From the NCBI GenBank assembly GCA_937916845.1, contig CALFSK010000040.1:1-44690 (forward strand): a stretch of 44,690 bases of DNA, given 5' to 3'. The stretch comes from an uncultured Lactobacillus sp. (GTDB lineage Bacteria > Bacillota > Bacilli > Lactobacillales > Lactobacillaceae). The notes beneath the pieces are model-generated. The model did no database searches. It had not been told where the DNA came from and saw only the letters and a list, made by a program, of their open reading frames with translations. This document shows, in pieces, positions 33,631 to 42,889 of the stretch. The number at the start of each line of letters is the position of its first letter. Position 1 is the stretch's first letter. Both the position numbers and the translations under genes were made by a program.

Positions 33631-34709
33631 CAAATTGGCCCCCTTGCTTGTTGCATTGATTCAACAAATTCATCAAAAATATCACGAACTTCGGTTGGAC
33701 CCGGTGCCCCGTCCGGGAAAAATTGGACGGAGAATGCCGGAAAGTCACGAAAACGCAAGCCCTGGATTGTGCCGTCAATCAAATCGACGAACGTCGTGAT
33801 GAGCTTATTACGGTCAATCGTTGCGGGATCAACCGCAAACCCTTGTCCCTGTGACGCATAAATAATTTGGTTCGTAATAACTTCACGAATGGGATGATTA
33901 GCGCCATGATGTTCTGGTGACAGCTTCATAATCGAAGCGCCGTTCGCCATCGCAAAGAGTTCGTGACCTAGGCCAATCGCAAATAACGGAATCCGGTTTT
34001 GGATGTTTTGAATCATCGTTAAAACGCTGTCCGGTAAATCCTGTGGTTTCCCCGGCCCAGTCGATAAAATAACCCCGTCCGGATCTAAATTAATAATTTC
34101 TTCCGTTGTCGCGGTATAGGGCAACACGGTCACGTTGCAAGCCCGTTTACTGAGTTCACGCAAAATTCCGTGCTTAAGCCCAAAGTCAACGACCACGACG
34201 TTCAAGCCCGTTCCCGGATTAGGAAATGGCTTGGGTGTTGCGACCGCGGCAACTTGTTGGTTCGTCAGGACGGTCGCCCCTAATTGGTCAAAAGCGTGCG
34301 CGTCCGCCACATCAACAATACTGGCCTTCATGGGGCCACTGGCACGTAACTGTTTCGCTAAGTGACGGGTGTCGATGTGACTGATGCCCGGAATGTTTTG
34401 CTGTTTCAAGTATTGATCTAACGACCAGCGCCGTTGCCGGTTGGTTGAAATACTAGCCACATCACGAACAACGACCCCTTTGACAGTCGGCAAAATCGAC
34501 TCGTAGCTATCATGATTGATGCCGTAACTGCCGATGGTAGGTTGGGTGAAAGCAATAATTTGGTTATGATAAATTTGATTAGTAATAATTTCTTGATAGC
34601 CCGTCATACTCGTATTAAATACGATTTCACCAGTTGAAACCGCTGGTGAGCCAAAGCCTTCACCGAGGTAGGCACTGCCGTCTTCAAGAATCAAATAGCG
34701 GTCTGCCAT
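33627..34709 (-). CDS. CarA-like pseudo-enzyme (glutaminase-dead small subunit)
   Basis: 360 residues, the full CarA length. The N-terminal CarA domain (YLILEDGSAYLGEGFG, FNTSMTGYQEIITNQIY) and class I amidotransferase domain are both recognisable. Every catalytic residue is changed: the nucleophile motif GICLGHQ reads AIGLGHE (244-250, Cys to Gly246), and the HPE motif reads FPD (331-333, His to Phe and Glu to Asp). SQNHG reads SQGQG. It cannot hydrolyse glutamine in the usual way. Surface and fold residues are kept, so the protein is probably made and folded. GAAGGG precedes the ATG; the end overlaps the carB-like start. Confidence 0.9.
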   Translation of the reverse strand: MADRYLILEDGSAYLGEGFGSPAVSTGEIVFNTSMTGYQEIITNQIYHNQIIAFTQPTIGSYGINHDSYESILPTVKGVVVRDVASISTNRQRRWSLDQYLKQQNIPGISHIDTRHLAKQLRASGPMKASIVDVADAHAFDQLGATVLTNQQVAAVATPKPFPNPGTGLNVVVVDFGLKHGILRELSKRACNVTVLPYTATTEEIINLDPDGVILSTGPGKPQDLPDSVLTMIQNIQNRIPLFAIGLGHELFAMANGASIMKLSPEHHGANHPIREVITNQIIYASQGQGFAVDPATIDRNKLITTFVDLIDGTIQGLRFRDFPAFSVQFFPDGAPGPTEVRDIFDEFVESMQQARGPIW

Positions 34710-34745
34710 TGCGATCCCTTCTCATTTGTTTGACTTAATTAAAAC

Positions 34746-35294
<549 letters not shown>

Positions 35295-35318
35295 CTACAT
35301 TCGAGTCACCAACATTAC

Positions 35319-35412
35319 AAAGAAAGACGGCCGGACACAATGTCCCGACCGTCGACGAAAAGTTATTGTTAACAGTTTTGCCTTTCAGTCTCGCAGGGCC
35401 GGATTAAAGGAC
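35319..35412 (-). promoter_or_regulatory. PyrR-dependent attenuator (leader)
   Basis: On the minus strand, the leader reads GTCCTTTAATCC, GGCCCTGCGAGACTG, AAAGG (35412-35381), close to the PyrR-binding anti-antiterminator consensus ARUCCNGNGAGGYU flanked by pairing TCCTTT/AAAGG. About 30 bases later comes a GC-rich terminator hairpin (35353-35326, GACGGTCGGGACA / TGTCCGGCCGTC) ending in TTTCTTT, before the pyrR ribosome binding site. The classical order: binding loop, terminator, gene. Confidence 0.85.
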
Positions 35413-35428
35413 TCTCATTACTGTTAGA

Positions 35429-36385
35429 TTAATGATTCAAGTCGGTTTTGTCAAGCCGGTCAAGCGTTGCTTTAAAAATCGGTGGCAACGGTGCTTCAAA
35501 GGTGAGCTGTTCCCCGGTGACCGGGTGCTTGAAACCTAACAAGCGGGCGTGTAAAAACTGGCCCTTACCCTTGATCGTCTTCTTTGGCCCGTAGAGCGGA
35601 TCGCCCACTAACGGGTGGCCAATCGACTGCAAATGCACCCGAATTTGGTGGGTTCGGCCCGTTTCCAAGCGACAACTGATCAACGTGTAGTGTTGATACC
35701 GTTTTAAGACCTTGAAATGAGTTACCGCCGGACGACCGGTGGCGACAATGGCCTGTTTCTTACGGTCTTTTGGCGAGCGGCCCAGTGGTGCGTTGACCGT
35801 TCCCGTATCTTCCTTAATCACACCGTGCACGAGGGCCACGTACTCCCGCAGATTCGTCTTGGCCTTCAATTGCGCCGCCAGTGACCGGTGCGCGTGATCA
35901 TTTTTAGCAACCATCAGTAAACCGGACGTATCCTTATCGATTCGATGGACAATTCCCGGCCGAAACTCACCGTTGATGGTCGATAACGGACTATGGAAAA
36001 GTAACGCGTTGACTAGCGTGTGGTCCGGGTGACCGGGCGCGGGATGGACAACCATTCCCTGGGGCTTGTTGACGACGAGAACGTCATCATCTTCATACAC
36101 CACGTCGAGTGGAATATCTTCGGGTTCAATTTCCGTTGACTGAACAACTTGTTCGGCCACCGTAATCTGATCGCCTGCTTTGACCTTATACTTACTAGCC
36201 TGCAACTGACCATTAACCGTCACTTGGTCCGTTTTAATCAACTTATCCACTTGCGACCGCGTCCAAATCGTCTGTAGTCCCGCTAAAACTTTATCTAGCC
36301 GCCCACTCTGATCCGTAATCGTAAACTGTTGTTGTGCGGTCGTTAAATCCGCCGCATCCTGTACCTTATTTGTCAAAACTATCAT
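35429..36385 (-). CDS. rluD: 23S rRNA pseudouridine synthase, RluD-type
   Basis: About 318 residues. N-terminal S4-like domain (SGRLDKVLAGL...RSQVDKLIK), then the RluA/RluD catalytic motif GIVHRIDKDTSGLLMVAK with the catalytic Asp in HRxDxxTSG, and RTHQIRVHL. The gene order lspA-rluD-pyrR is the ylyB arrangement conserved in Bacilli. It starts inside the 3' end of lspA (ATG at 36385, 20 bp overlap), so expression is coupled. Exact target uridines are not inferable beyond the family. Confidence 0.93.
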   Translation of the reverse strand: MIVLTNKVQDAADLTTAQQQFTITDQSGRLDKVLAGLQTIWTRSQVDKLIKTDQVTVNGQLQASKYKVKAGDQITVAEQVVQSTEIEPEDIPLDVVYEDDDVLVVNKPQGMVVHPAPGHPDHTLVNALLFHSPLSTINGEFRPGIVHRIDKDTSGLLMVAKNDHAHRSLAAQLKAKTNLREYVALVHGVIKEDTGTVNAPLGRSPKDRKKQAIVATGRPAVTHFKVLKRYQHYTLISCRLETGRTHQIRVHLQSIGHPLVGDPLYGPKKTIKGKGQFLHARLLGFKHPVTGEQLTFEAPLPPIFKATLDRLDKTDLNH

Positions 36386-36815
36386 CCCGCAAAACACCAA
36401 TCAAAATCAAAACAACGCCCACCGTTAAGCAGAGGTCCGCAAAGTTAAAGATTGGAAAATTAATAAAATCTAATTGGAACATGTCCACCACGTAACCGAT
36501 GCGAATCCGATCAATGAAATTACCTAAAGTCCCGGCAATCATGAGGACAATCCCAAATTCATACAAACGACGCTGCCGCAGTCGCCATAGTAAATACACC
36601 ATCACACCTAATGCGACGACCGAAATCAGGTAAAAGAAACTCATTTTCCCCTGTAAGATACTCCAAGCGGCACCGCTATTATGTAAGTTCGTCAAAGACA
36701 GTAAGCCCGGCACAATACTAATACTTGCGCCCAGTGCAATATGGCCCACGATGGCTGACTTAATTACCTGGTCAATAATGACCAGTACAAACATTAATAC
36801 CCAATAAATCCACAT
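36366..36815 (-). CDS. lspA: Lipoprotein signal peptidase II
   Basis: 149 residues with four membrane helices. Conserved blocks: NSGAAWSILQG (about 47), the first catalytic Asp in GTLGNFIDRIRIGYVVDM, and the second in FNFADLCLTVG. It cleaves prolipoprotein signal peptides in the membrane after lipid modification. Upstream gene of the lspA-rluD pair. Confidence 0.96.
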   Translation of the reverse strand: MWIYWVLMFVLVIIDQVIKSAIVGHIALGASISIVPGLLSLTNLHNSGAAWSILQGKMSFFYLISVVALGVMVYLLWRLRQRRLYEFGIVLMIAGTLGNFIDRIRIGYVVDMFQLDFINFPIFNFADLCLTVGVVLILIGVLRDDSFDK

Positions 36816-36944
36816 ACGCTGATCCTCACATTCCGCTAAACTTTGTTCAATTATACCAAAAGAAAGTGCCCGTGCGTGGCAGAACCCCCACGAAACACTA
36901 TCTTTCTTTTAAAAGTAAGTGCAGATCAAAATTAAAATGATTTG

Positions 36945-37140
36945 CTTATGATTAAATCCGGTCGCCACTGATAACATGCGGTCGTGGGACCGCGGCAAGC
37001 CAAAAACGGTCTTGCCACTCGCCCGGAACCCTTGCAAAAACCACAAGTGTCCCGGACCGTCCGTGGTGTAAAGGTGGAAAACCACCACCTCAACGCCACC
37101 ATCACGACCGATGCTATCAGTGGCAACCTCCGATAATCCT
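36945..37140 (-). ncRNA. Structured RNA candidate 1 (rod with three hairpins)
   Basis: An outer stem pairs 36960-36977 with 37111-37128 (18 pairs, two of them G-U) and continues as CGGTCGTG / CACGACCG (36979-36986 with 37103-37110). Inside lie three hairpins: 36994-36999/37011-37016, 37023-37034/37044-37055, and 37072-37077/37085-37090. Size (about 180-190 nt) and a long closed rod resemble bacterial 6S RNA, but I could not match its conserved bases. Strand is uncertain: G-U wobbles in the outer stem fit a minus-strand transcript. No protein gene is credible here. Confidence 0.5.
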
Positions 37141-37174
37141 ATACCATAATAACAATCAAGTACCATTTAGAGCA

Positions 37175-37336
37175 GGCGGACAGAATTGGTATGCTGTGGC
37201 GGCAATATTAACCGGTGCTTCTTAGCCGGTTGATATCGCGGGGCACTTCAAAGACGTGGTCTATCGGCTTTGAAGTGAGGGCCCAGACCGCACTTTGGCT
37301 GGGACCGTCCCCCATAGCACACCGGTTCTGTCCGCC
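37175..37336. ncRNA. Structured RNA or small repeat element candidate 2
   Basis: Perfect 11-bp outer stem GGCGGACAGAA / TTCTGTCCGCC (37175-37185 with 37326-37336), continued by weaker pairing (TGGTATGCTGTGG with CCATAGCACACCG). Inside are three hairpins: AACCGG/CCGGTT (37210-37215/37226-37231), CACTTCAAAG/CTTTGAAGTG (37244-37253/37268-37277) and CCCAG/CTGGG (37282-37286/37299-37303). Similar plan to candidate 1, only 40 bp away. Alternative: a small MITE-like element with terminal inverted repeats. Strand unknown. Confidence 0.45.
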
Positions 37337-37360
37337 GAAGCGGCTAATTTGTCAGCAACC

Positions 37361-37389
37361 AAAAAAGCCGGTACAACGACCGACTTTTT
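37361..37389 (-). terminator. Terminator of fhs
   Basis: AAAAAGTCGGT / ACCGGCTTTTTT hairpin 20 bp after the fhs stop on the minus strand. Confidence 0.85.
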
Positions 37390-37406
37390 GATAGACTTCA
37401 TTTGTT

Positions 37407-39062
37407 TTAGAATAAGCCAGAGATTTTACCGTCGTCTGAAATATCCATGTCTAAGGCAGCTGGATGTTTAGGTAGACCCGGCATGGTCAAGACATTACCT
37501 GTCAAAGCAACGACGAACCCGGCACCTAACTTCGGTACGAATTCACGCACGTTAATCGTAAAGTCCTTAGGAGCGCCCAATAACTTTGGATTATCACTCA
37601 GCGAATATTGGGTCTTGGCCATGCAGACTGGTAACTTATCCCAGCCCCGCTTGGCGAACGCCTTTAATTGGCGCTTAGCTTTACCTGAATATTCAACCTT
37701 GGCGCCACCATAAGTCTTCGTTACAATGGCCTGGATCTTCGTTTCCAAATCATCGTCAGCGTTGTAAATTGATTTAAATTCACTTGGTTGATCACAAAGC
37801 TTAACGACAGTTTGTGCAAGGTCAGTTGCACCGGCACCACCTTGGCCCCAGACATCGGCCAAAACGGCTTCAACACCAAGGTCGGCACAGTAATCCTCGA
37901 CCGTTTGAATTTCATTTTCGGTATCGGCCGTAAATTGGTTAATGGCAACCACGACGGGCACACCATAACGCTGCATGGCTGCGACGTGGTGGCCTAAGTT
38001 AGCCAAACCAGCTTTTAACGCTGGCACGTCTTCAGTACCCAATTCCTTTACAGCAACGCCACCGTGCATCTTCAAGGCCCGAATCGTTGCGACGATCACA
38101 ACGGCGTTCGGTGCTTGTCCCACGGCTGGAACGTTGATATCCATGAACTTTTGTCCGCCTAAATCGGCACCGAAACCTGCTTCAGTCACCGTGTAGTCGG
38201 CTAGGTTCAGCCCGGCTTGAGTCGCTAAAACACTGTTACATCCGTGGGCAATGTTGGCAAACGGGCCACCGTGAACAAACGCGGGCGTGTGGGCCAACGT
38301 TTGTACTAAGTTTGGCCGGAGCGCATCTTTTAATAGTAACGCAATGGCGCCACCAACTTTTAAGTCCGCCACAGTGACTGGTTTACGATCACGCGTATAG
38401 CCAATCACAATCCGGTTGATTCGCCGCTTTAAGTCGGCAATGTTTTCGGACAAGCACAAAATGGCCATCAGTTCACTAGCCACCGTGATATCGAAACCAT
38501 CTTCACGTGGCACCCCTGACGTAGGACCGCCTAACCCGATGATGGTGTGCCGCAACGCACGGTCATTAATATCAAGCGCACGTTTCCATTGAATACGCCG
38601 TTCATCGATATTCAGTTCGTTTCCTTGCTGGATGTGGTTATCGATCAACGCCGCTAACGTATTATTAGCTGCGGTTAAGGCGTGCATGTCGCCCGTAAAA
38701 TGCAAGTTAATGTCTTCCATTGGAATCACTTGCGAGTAACCACCACCAGTGGCGCCACCCTTCATACCCATGACGGGGCCTAAGGATGGTTCCCGTAATG
38801 CGATGATGGTTGACTTGCCAATCTTCGTCAGCGCGTCTCCTAAACCGATGGTGACGGTTGACTTCCCTTCGCCAGCAGGTGTTGGGTTAATTGACGTAAC
38901 TAAGATGAGCTTACGTTTGGTCTCTTTTACCGGTAACGGTAGTTTTAATTTAGCCTTGGCACTCCCATACTGGTCAATCTGGTCAGCCGTTAAACCGGCC
39001 TTCGCTGCGATTTCAGTAATTGGTTCGGGTGTCACTTGTTGTGCGATTTCAATGTCTTTCAT
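37407..39062 (-). CDS. fhs: Formate-tetrahydrofolate ligase
   Basis: 551 residues, the usual length. ATP loop [14 protein letters not shown] (about 61-74), folate/formate signature [27 protein letters not shown], and [14 protein letters not shown] are diagnostic. It makes 10-formyl-THF from formate, ATP and THF for purine and formyl-Met synthesis. ATG at 39062 preceded by AAAAGGGG; an in-frame TTG one codon earlier is unlikely. Single gene with terminator. Confidence 0.97.
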   Translation of the reverse strand: MKDIEIAQQVTPEPITEIAAKAGLTADQIDQYGSAKAKLKLPLPVKETKRKLILVTSINPTPAGEGKSTVTIGLGDALTKIGKSTIIALREPSLGPVMGMKGGATGGGYSQVIPMEDINLHFTGDMHALTAANNTLAALIDNHIQQGNELNIDERRIQWKRALDINDRALRHTIIGLGGPTSGVPREDGFDITVASELMAILCLSENIADLKRRINRIVIGYTRDRKPVTVADLKVGGAIALLLKDALRPNLVQTLAHTPAFVHGGPFANIAHGCNSVLATQAGLNLADYTVTEAGFGADLGGQKFMDINVPAVGQAPNAVVIVATIRALKMHGGVAVKELGTEDVPALKAGLANLGHHVAAMQRYGVPVVVAINQFTADTENEIQTVEDYCADLGVEAVLADVWGQGGAGATDLAQTVVKLCDQPSEFKSIYNADDDLETKIQAIVTKTYGGAKVEYSGKAKRQLKAFAKRGWDKLPVCMAKTQYSLSDNPKLLGAPKDFTINVREFVPKLGAGFVVALTGNVLTMPGLPKHPAALDMDISDDGKISGLF

Positions 39063-39156
39063 CAATTCCGCCCCTTTTAATCATAATCTGACTTTTATTA
39101 TACCGAATAATCTGAAAATAGGAACAATTAATAAATATTAGCCTTAGTTAGTTCGG

Positions 39157-39546
39157 CTATTTAGCTTCTTGGGCGAGTTCGATCAACGCCGTCCGGGCCT
39201 TCTTGCGCATTAAAAATTGGTACGCGTTGCCGTCAATCTGAACCTTAATGCCCCCACGAACTGGCGCAATTAATTCCAGCTGGTCACGGGGAATCACTAG
39301 CCACGAGCGATTAAAAACAGTGCTAAAGATGAGTAAATTACGGTCAATGGAGACCCGGCGTAAACTCAACTGAACAGCCACCACCGCAATAAAGATCAGG
39401 CCAATCACGACAAAGGACCATTTAAATTTCATGACTTCGAGCCAATAAATCAGGCCGGCCATGCCAATTAGTAATGTCCAAGACCAAACAATTAGACTTG
39501 ACGCCCAATTTGGTTGATACTTAAAAGTATGTTTCGCATTATTCAC
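39157..39546 (-). CDS. ebsA: EbsA-like membrane protein
   Basis: 129 residues. Two membrane helices (about 20-36 and 42-60) followed by a cytoplasmic PH-like beta domain (RVSIDRNLLIFSTVFNRSWLVIPRDQLELI) and a Lys/Arg-rich end. Matches the EbsA family of Enterococcus and lactobacilli, named from a pheromone-plasmid locus; function poorly known. GTG start at 39546 behind AAAGGAA. Divergent from ebsB, starts 35 bp apart. Confidence 0.75.
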   Translation of the reverse strand: MNNAKHTFKYQPNWASSLIVWSWTLLIGMAGLIYWLEVMKFKWSFVVIGLIFIAVVAVQLSLRRVSIDRNLLIFSTVFNRSWLVIPRDQLELIAPVRGGIKVQIDGNAYQFLMRKKARTALIELAQEAK

Positions 39547-39581
39547 GTTAATAAATTCCTTTCAAGATGGAGCGATAATCA

Positions 39582-39968
39582 TTGCAATTATATACAGATG
39601 CAGCCACGACGCCGCAAACTAACCAGAGTGCCGCGGGCATTCTATTAATTGATCAAGGCCAGCAACACCAGTACAAGCAGGTTTTGCCAGACAGTGATAA
39701 TCATACCGCGGAATTTTTAGCCGCGATTGCTGGCTTTAAAATATTATTAGATTCTTATGGTCCTGACCAGGTCGTTTTCTTTTACACCGACAGCCAAGTA
39801 GTTGCTGAAAGTGTTGATAAGGCTTATAGCAAACACTTTGCAGTCGAACTGGCTACCTTACTGCACCTACAGGACCAGTGCCAAGTGGTCGTCACTCAGT
39901 GGATCGCTGAAAGTGAGAACCACGGCGCCCACCAGTTAGCCCAGCAAGGATTACACCTCAAAGACTAA
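39582..39968 (+). CDS. ebsB: RNase HI-like protein (EbsB-type)
   Basis: 128 residues of RNase H fold: LYTDAAT (Asp6), HTAEFLAAIAGFKIL (Glu44), FYTDSQVV (Asp70). The fourth acidic position, normally Asp in NxxADxLA, reads NHGAHQLA (His117), so catalysis may be altered. TTG start at 39582 with GGAGCG upstream. Often annotated EbsB. Its stop overlaps the convergent oxidoreductase stop by four bases. Confidence 0.82.
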   Translation: MQLYTDAATTPQTNQSAAGILLIDQGQQHQYKQVLPDSDNHTAEFLAAIAGFKILLDSYGPDQVVFFYTDSQVVAESVDKAYSKHFAVELATLLHLQDQCQVVVTQWIAESENHGAHQLAQQGLHLKD

Positions 39969-41071
39969 TCCGCGGGTGTCAGGTAGTTTTCAACTGGTAG
40001 CTGGTAGTTATCCCAATCATGCTTGCCCGTGCGCACGTAATCAGCTAATAGCTTCCCAATCATCGGACCAGTCGTTAGTCCAGAAGACCCCAGTCCACTA
40101 GCAACTAGGATGTGGGGATTATCCGGCAACGGACCAAAGAACGGTGCAAAGTCACTCGTGTAAGCACGAGTGCCCACTTTGACCTGCGTAATTTGATCCT
40201 TACTCAGTCGACCATCAAGTTTATAGCCACTTGCAAATAAATCATTTTCCACGAGGTCGGAAACTTGTAAGTCGTAACCCTGATCATTTTCATGGGTCGC
40301 ACCAACCACGAGCTTGCTACGCGTGAACGGAATAAAATCACGTTCACCTTCAGGCATGAGGACCGGCACGTCATCCCCCCACGTTTCGGGCAGCTGCATT
40401 TCAATCAGCTGTCCTTTTTGAGGTCGAACGTCCGCGACGATTTTCATTGGTAACAATAGTGGCTTTAACCACGCACCAACGGCCAAAATCAAGGTGTCGT
40501 AAGCTTGCTGACCGTTAACCGTCAGTAATTGCCCTTGATCACCTAACCGCACTTTACCCTTGTGACGGACCAAGTTGCGTTTTTCAGCGTATTTGAGCAG
40601 GTTATGGGCGAATTTATCACCGTCGACCCGCGCACCACCACTGACAAACACACCGGGTTGTGGTGCCGTTAGTAACGGAATCTTGTCCTGCACTTCCGCG
40701 GCGCTTAGCTTTTCAACGGTGCCCATTTGTGGCGCGGTCTTACGGCGTTCTAGTGCAAGGTCGTACAAGGCCTGCAAATCATCCGGGTTTTCCCGCGTGA
40801 CGACCGTCCCAGCTTGCTGGTAAACGGAATAGCCCATTTGGGTATCCGCAACAATTTCTGGATATAGCGCGGCACCCGCTTTAGCGAGCTGATACCAACG
40901 TTTGTTACGACGCTTTGACAGCCACGGTGAAATGATTCCCGCGGCGTTTTTCGTTGCCTGGCCAATTCCTTCATCGTAAAGGGTGACACTTAACGTCGGG
41001 TCCGCACTCAAGTAGTAAGCAGTGACGGCACCCACAATCCCACTTCCAATAATCGTTACTTGTTTTTGCAT
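39965..41071 (-). CDS. FAD-dependent oxidoreductase, DadA/D-amino-acid-oxidase type
   Basis: 368 residues. N-terminal Rossmann motif IIGSGIVGAVTAYYLS, then a DAO-fold with AAGIISPWL near residue 43 and C-terminal VASGLGSSGLTTGPMIG that contacts FAD. Glycine/D-amino-acid oxidase superfamily (ThiO, DadA); exact substrate open. No signal peptide. ATG at 41071 with GGAGG upstream. Confidence 0.9.
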   Translation of the reverse strand: MQKQVTIIGSGIVGAVTAYYLSADPTLSVTLYDEGIGQATKNAAGIISPWLSKRRNKRWYQLAKAGAALYPEIVADTQMGYSVYQQAGTVVTRENPDDLQALYDLALERRKTAPQMGTVEKLSAAEVQDKIPLLTAPQPGVFVSGGARVDGDKFAHNLLKYAEKRNLVRHKGKVRLGDQGQLLTVNGQQAYDTLILAVGAWLKPLLLPMKIVADVRPQKGQLIEMQLPETWGDDVPVLMPEGERDFIPFTRSKLVVGATHENDQGYDLQVSDLVENDLFASGYKLDGRLSKDQITQVKVGTRAYTSDFAPFFGPLPDNPHILVASGLGSSGLTTGPMIGKLLADYVRTGKHDWDNYQLPVENYLTPAD

Positions 41072-41178
41072 ATTTCGACCTCCACAACCATTCTGCCTCT
41101 ATTTTAGCATATCCAGCCAATCGTTTCGTCACATAACCGATGCGTCCCTTGAAAAACTAACAATCGGTTAAGCCCAAA

Positions 41179-41230
41179 CTAAAACATCCCACTTAAAAAT
41201 CCAAAGATTTCTAAGTGGGATGTTTTAGTT
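41179..41230 (-). terminator. Terminator of the muramidase gene
   Basis: TAAAACATCCCACTTA / TAAGTGGGATGTTTTAG arms with inner pairing, just past the stop. Confidence 0.88.
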
Positions 41231-41248
41231 ATAACGATTAAACAGCGT

Positions 41249-42889
41249 TTATTTTACCTTACTAATGACACTAACTTTAGCGGTCACGTAACCACCACCG
41301 TTGAGTTTGACCCGGTACAAGTGGCCCTTCTTGATGACCTTACCGCTGATTTGGCTATTCTTAGTCAGGTGACGCACTTTATGCTTCAAAGTTGACTTCT
41401 TGTAAACGTTAGCCTTGCTTCGAATCTTAAACGTGCCCTTGGAACCTTTCTTCCAATAACCGATCATGTCCTGTGTCCGGACCCAGTGCTTCAGATGACG
41501 AACGTAGACAATTTTACGTGAACGACTCGTCACCTTAGTCTTGGTCTTGGTGATTTTATACGGCTTCAGCTTGGCCGATGCTGGAATCACAGCGCCACCG
41601 TAATAAGTCTTGGCTTTTGATGCAATGTAAGCATTTTGGCCGGCCTTATAACTACTGAAAACGTACTTCACCTTTTTGAAGCTAGAATTTCGAGCTTTGG
41701 CTGAAATGTAACCGCCCTTATCCATCTTGATCCGATAATAATTACCAGAGCGGACAACGTGACCCGTGACTTTCTTACCTTTAAGCACTTTGGCACCGGT
41801 CTTTTGGGTCATCTTCGCATCACGATAGACGTTCATAGTGACCTTGACTTTAAACTTACCGGTACTCTTACTCCGCCAAAAACCAGTGACGTCTTGGGCT
41901 AAGACCCATTTGTTCAATCCTGACACATAGACGATTTGTTTAGAACGGGACGTCGTAACGGCTTTCACCGCTTTGATCGTATACGGTTGCTTACGCTTGT
42001 CAGCAGGAATGGCTTCGCCACCGTAGTAGTGAGTCGCGGCCGGACGCAGGTAAGCCCGTTGACCAACCTTATACTTGCTATAAGAATACTTGACCTTTGC
42101 TACCGCTGGCTTAGCTTGAACTGCCGGTTTGGCAGCTGGCTTCGCCGCCGTCTTGGCCGGTGTTGCTGCCTTAACCGCTGTCGTCTTAGTGGTGGTCTTC
42201 TTCTTTTTCTTGTTTAACCACCAATTTAGTGAATGGTACTGACTAACGGTCGCTTTATTATACAAACTGTTATCGACCCGTTGATTCAAGGACGACAGGT
42301 AGTAAGTACTCGTGTATTGCCACAGTGAAAATGGAACCGTTGGCCGGTGAGAATAGTTGGCGATCCACTGCGCATCGAACGCCTGTCGCGCCGAGTTAGC
42401 ATAAGTGGTTGCAAACGACTGGTAAGAATAGAAAATCAAGTGCTTCTTCGTCAGTTTCCGCATTTCTTGGTACCAAGCTTTAACCGCCGCGTTCGCTGCT
42501 GAGCTTCCCATCGAGGTCGTTTCAAAGTCTAAAATGTAAAAACGAGTCTTTTTATTGGATCGTTGATAGAAACGTTGTGCTTCGGCCCTTGCGCCTGCCG
42601 CACTCTTAAACGTTGCAAAATCATACGAGCCAAATGGCACCCCGTATTTCACGTATAAACTTTCATTATTTCTATGATGATTATCTTCATAGTTGTAGCC
42701 GTACTGAACCCGGTTGATGACAAAGTTCACTTGGGACTTCATACTGTGAACCTGCGTACCCGTCAATCGACCTTGCCATTCAGAAATATCTGGTATTGGC
42801 TTTGCGGCTTGTGCTTGCGTGGTTACACCCATCGTCAAACCAAAGCCCAAAGTTGCTAGCGCTAATCCCCATCCTTTTTTTAATCCCAC
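41249..42889 (-). CDS. Secreted GH25 muramidase with two C-terminal repeats
   Basis: About 546 residues. Signal peptide MGLKKGWGLALATLGFGL to TQAQA; GH25 domain about 30-225 with catalytic PDISEWQG and ILDFETTS (DxE); a Lys/Ala/Pro linker; then two copies of an about 130-residue unit beginning KVKY(S/V)...YYGG(E/A)(A/V)IPA (DUF5776-like followed by an SH3-like stretch). GTG at 42889 sits eight bases after AAAGGTG and gives a normal signal peptide; an in-frame TTG upstream is possible. It hydrolyses peptidoglycan at MurNAc-GlcNAc bonds; repeats likely bind the wall. Confidence 0.92.
   Translation of the reverse strand: MGLKKGWGLALATLGFGLTMGVTTQAQAAKPIPDISEWQGRLTGTQVHSMKSQVNFVINRVQYGYNYEDNHHRNNESLYVKYGVPFGSYDFATFKSAAGARAEAQRFYQRSNKKTRFYILDFETTSMGSSAANAAVKAWYQEMRKLTKKHLIFYSYQSFATTYANSARQAFDAQWIANYSHRPTVPFSLWQYTSTYYLSSLNQRVDNSLYNKATVSQYHSLNWWLNKKKKKTTTKTTAVKAATPAKTAAKPAAKPAVQAKPAVAKVKYSYSKYKVGQRAYLRPAATHYYGGEAIPADKRKQPYTIKAVKAVTTSRSKQIVYVSGLNKWVLAQDVTGFWRSKSTGKFKVKVTMNVYRDAKMTQKTGAKVLKGKKVTGHVVRSGNYYRIKMDKGGYISAKARNSSFKKVKYVFSSYKAGQNAYIASKAKTYYGGAVIPASAKLKPYKITKTKTKVTSRSRKIVYVRHLKHWVRTQDMIGYWKKGSKGTFKIRSKANVYKKSTLKHKVRHLTKNSQISGKVIKKGHLYRVKLNGGGYVTAKVSVISKVK

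Noticed and set aside
36909..37166. 85-codon minus-strand open frame
   Set aside because: Overlaps the highly paired RNA candidate and has no SD; sequence is explained by RNA structure.
36945..37340. RNase P RNA, tmRNA, SRP RNA or T-box
   Set aside because: No GAGGAAAGUCC, no tRNA-like ends, no SRP core motif and no AGGGUGGNACCGCG found in either strand.
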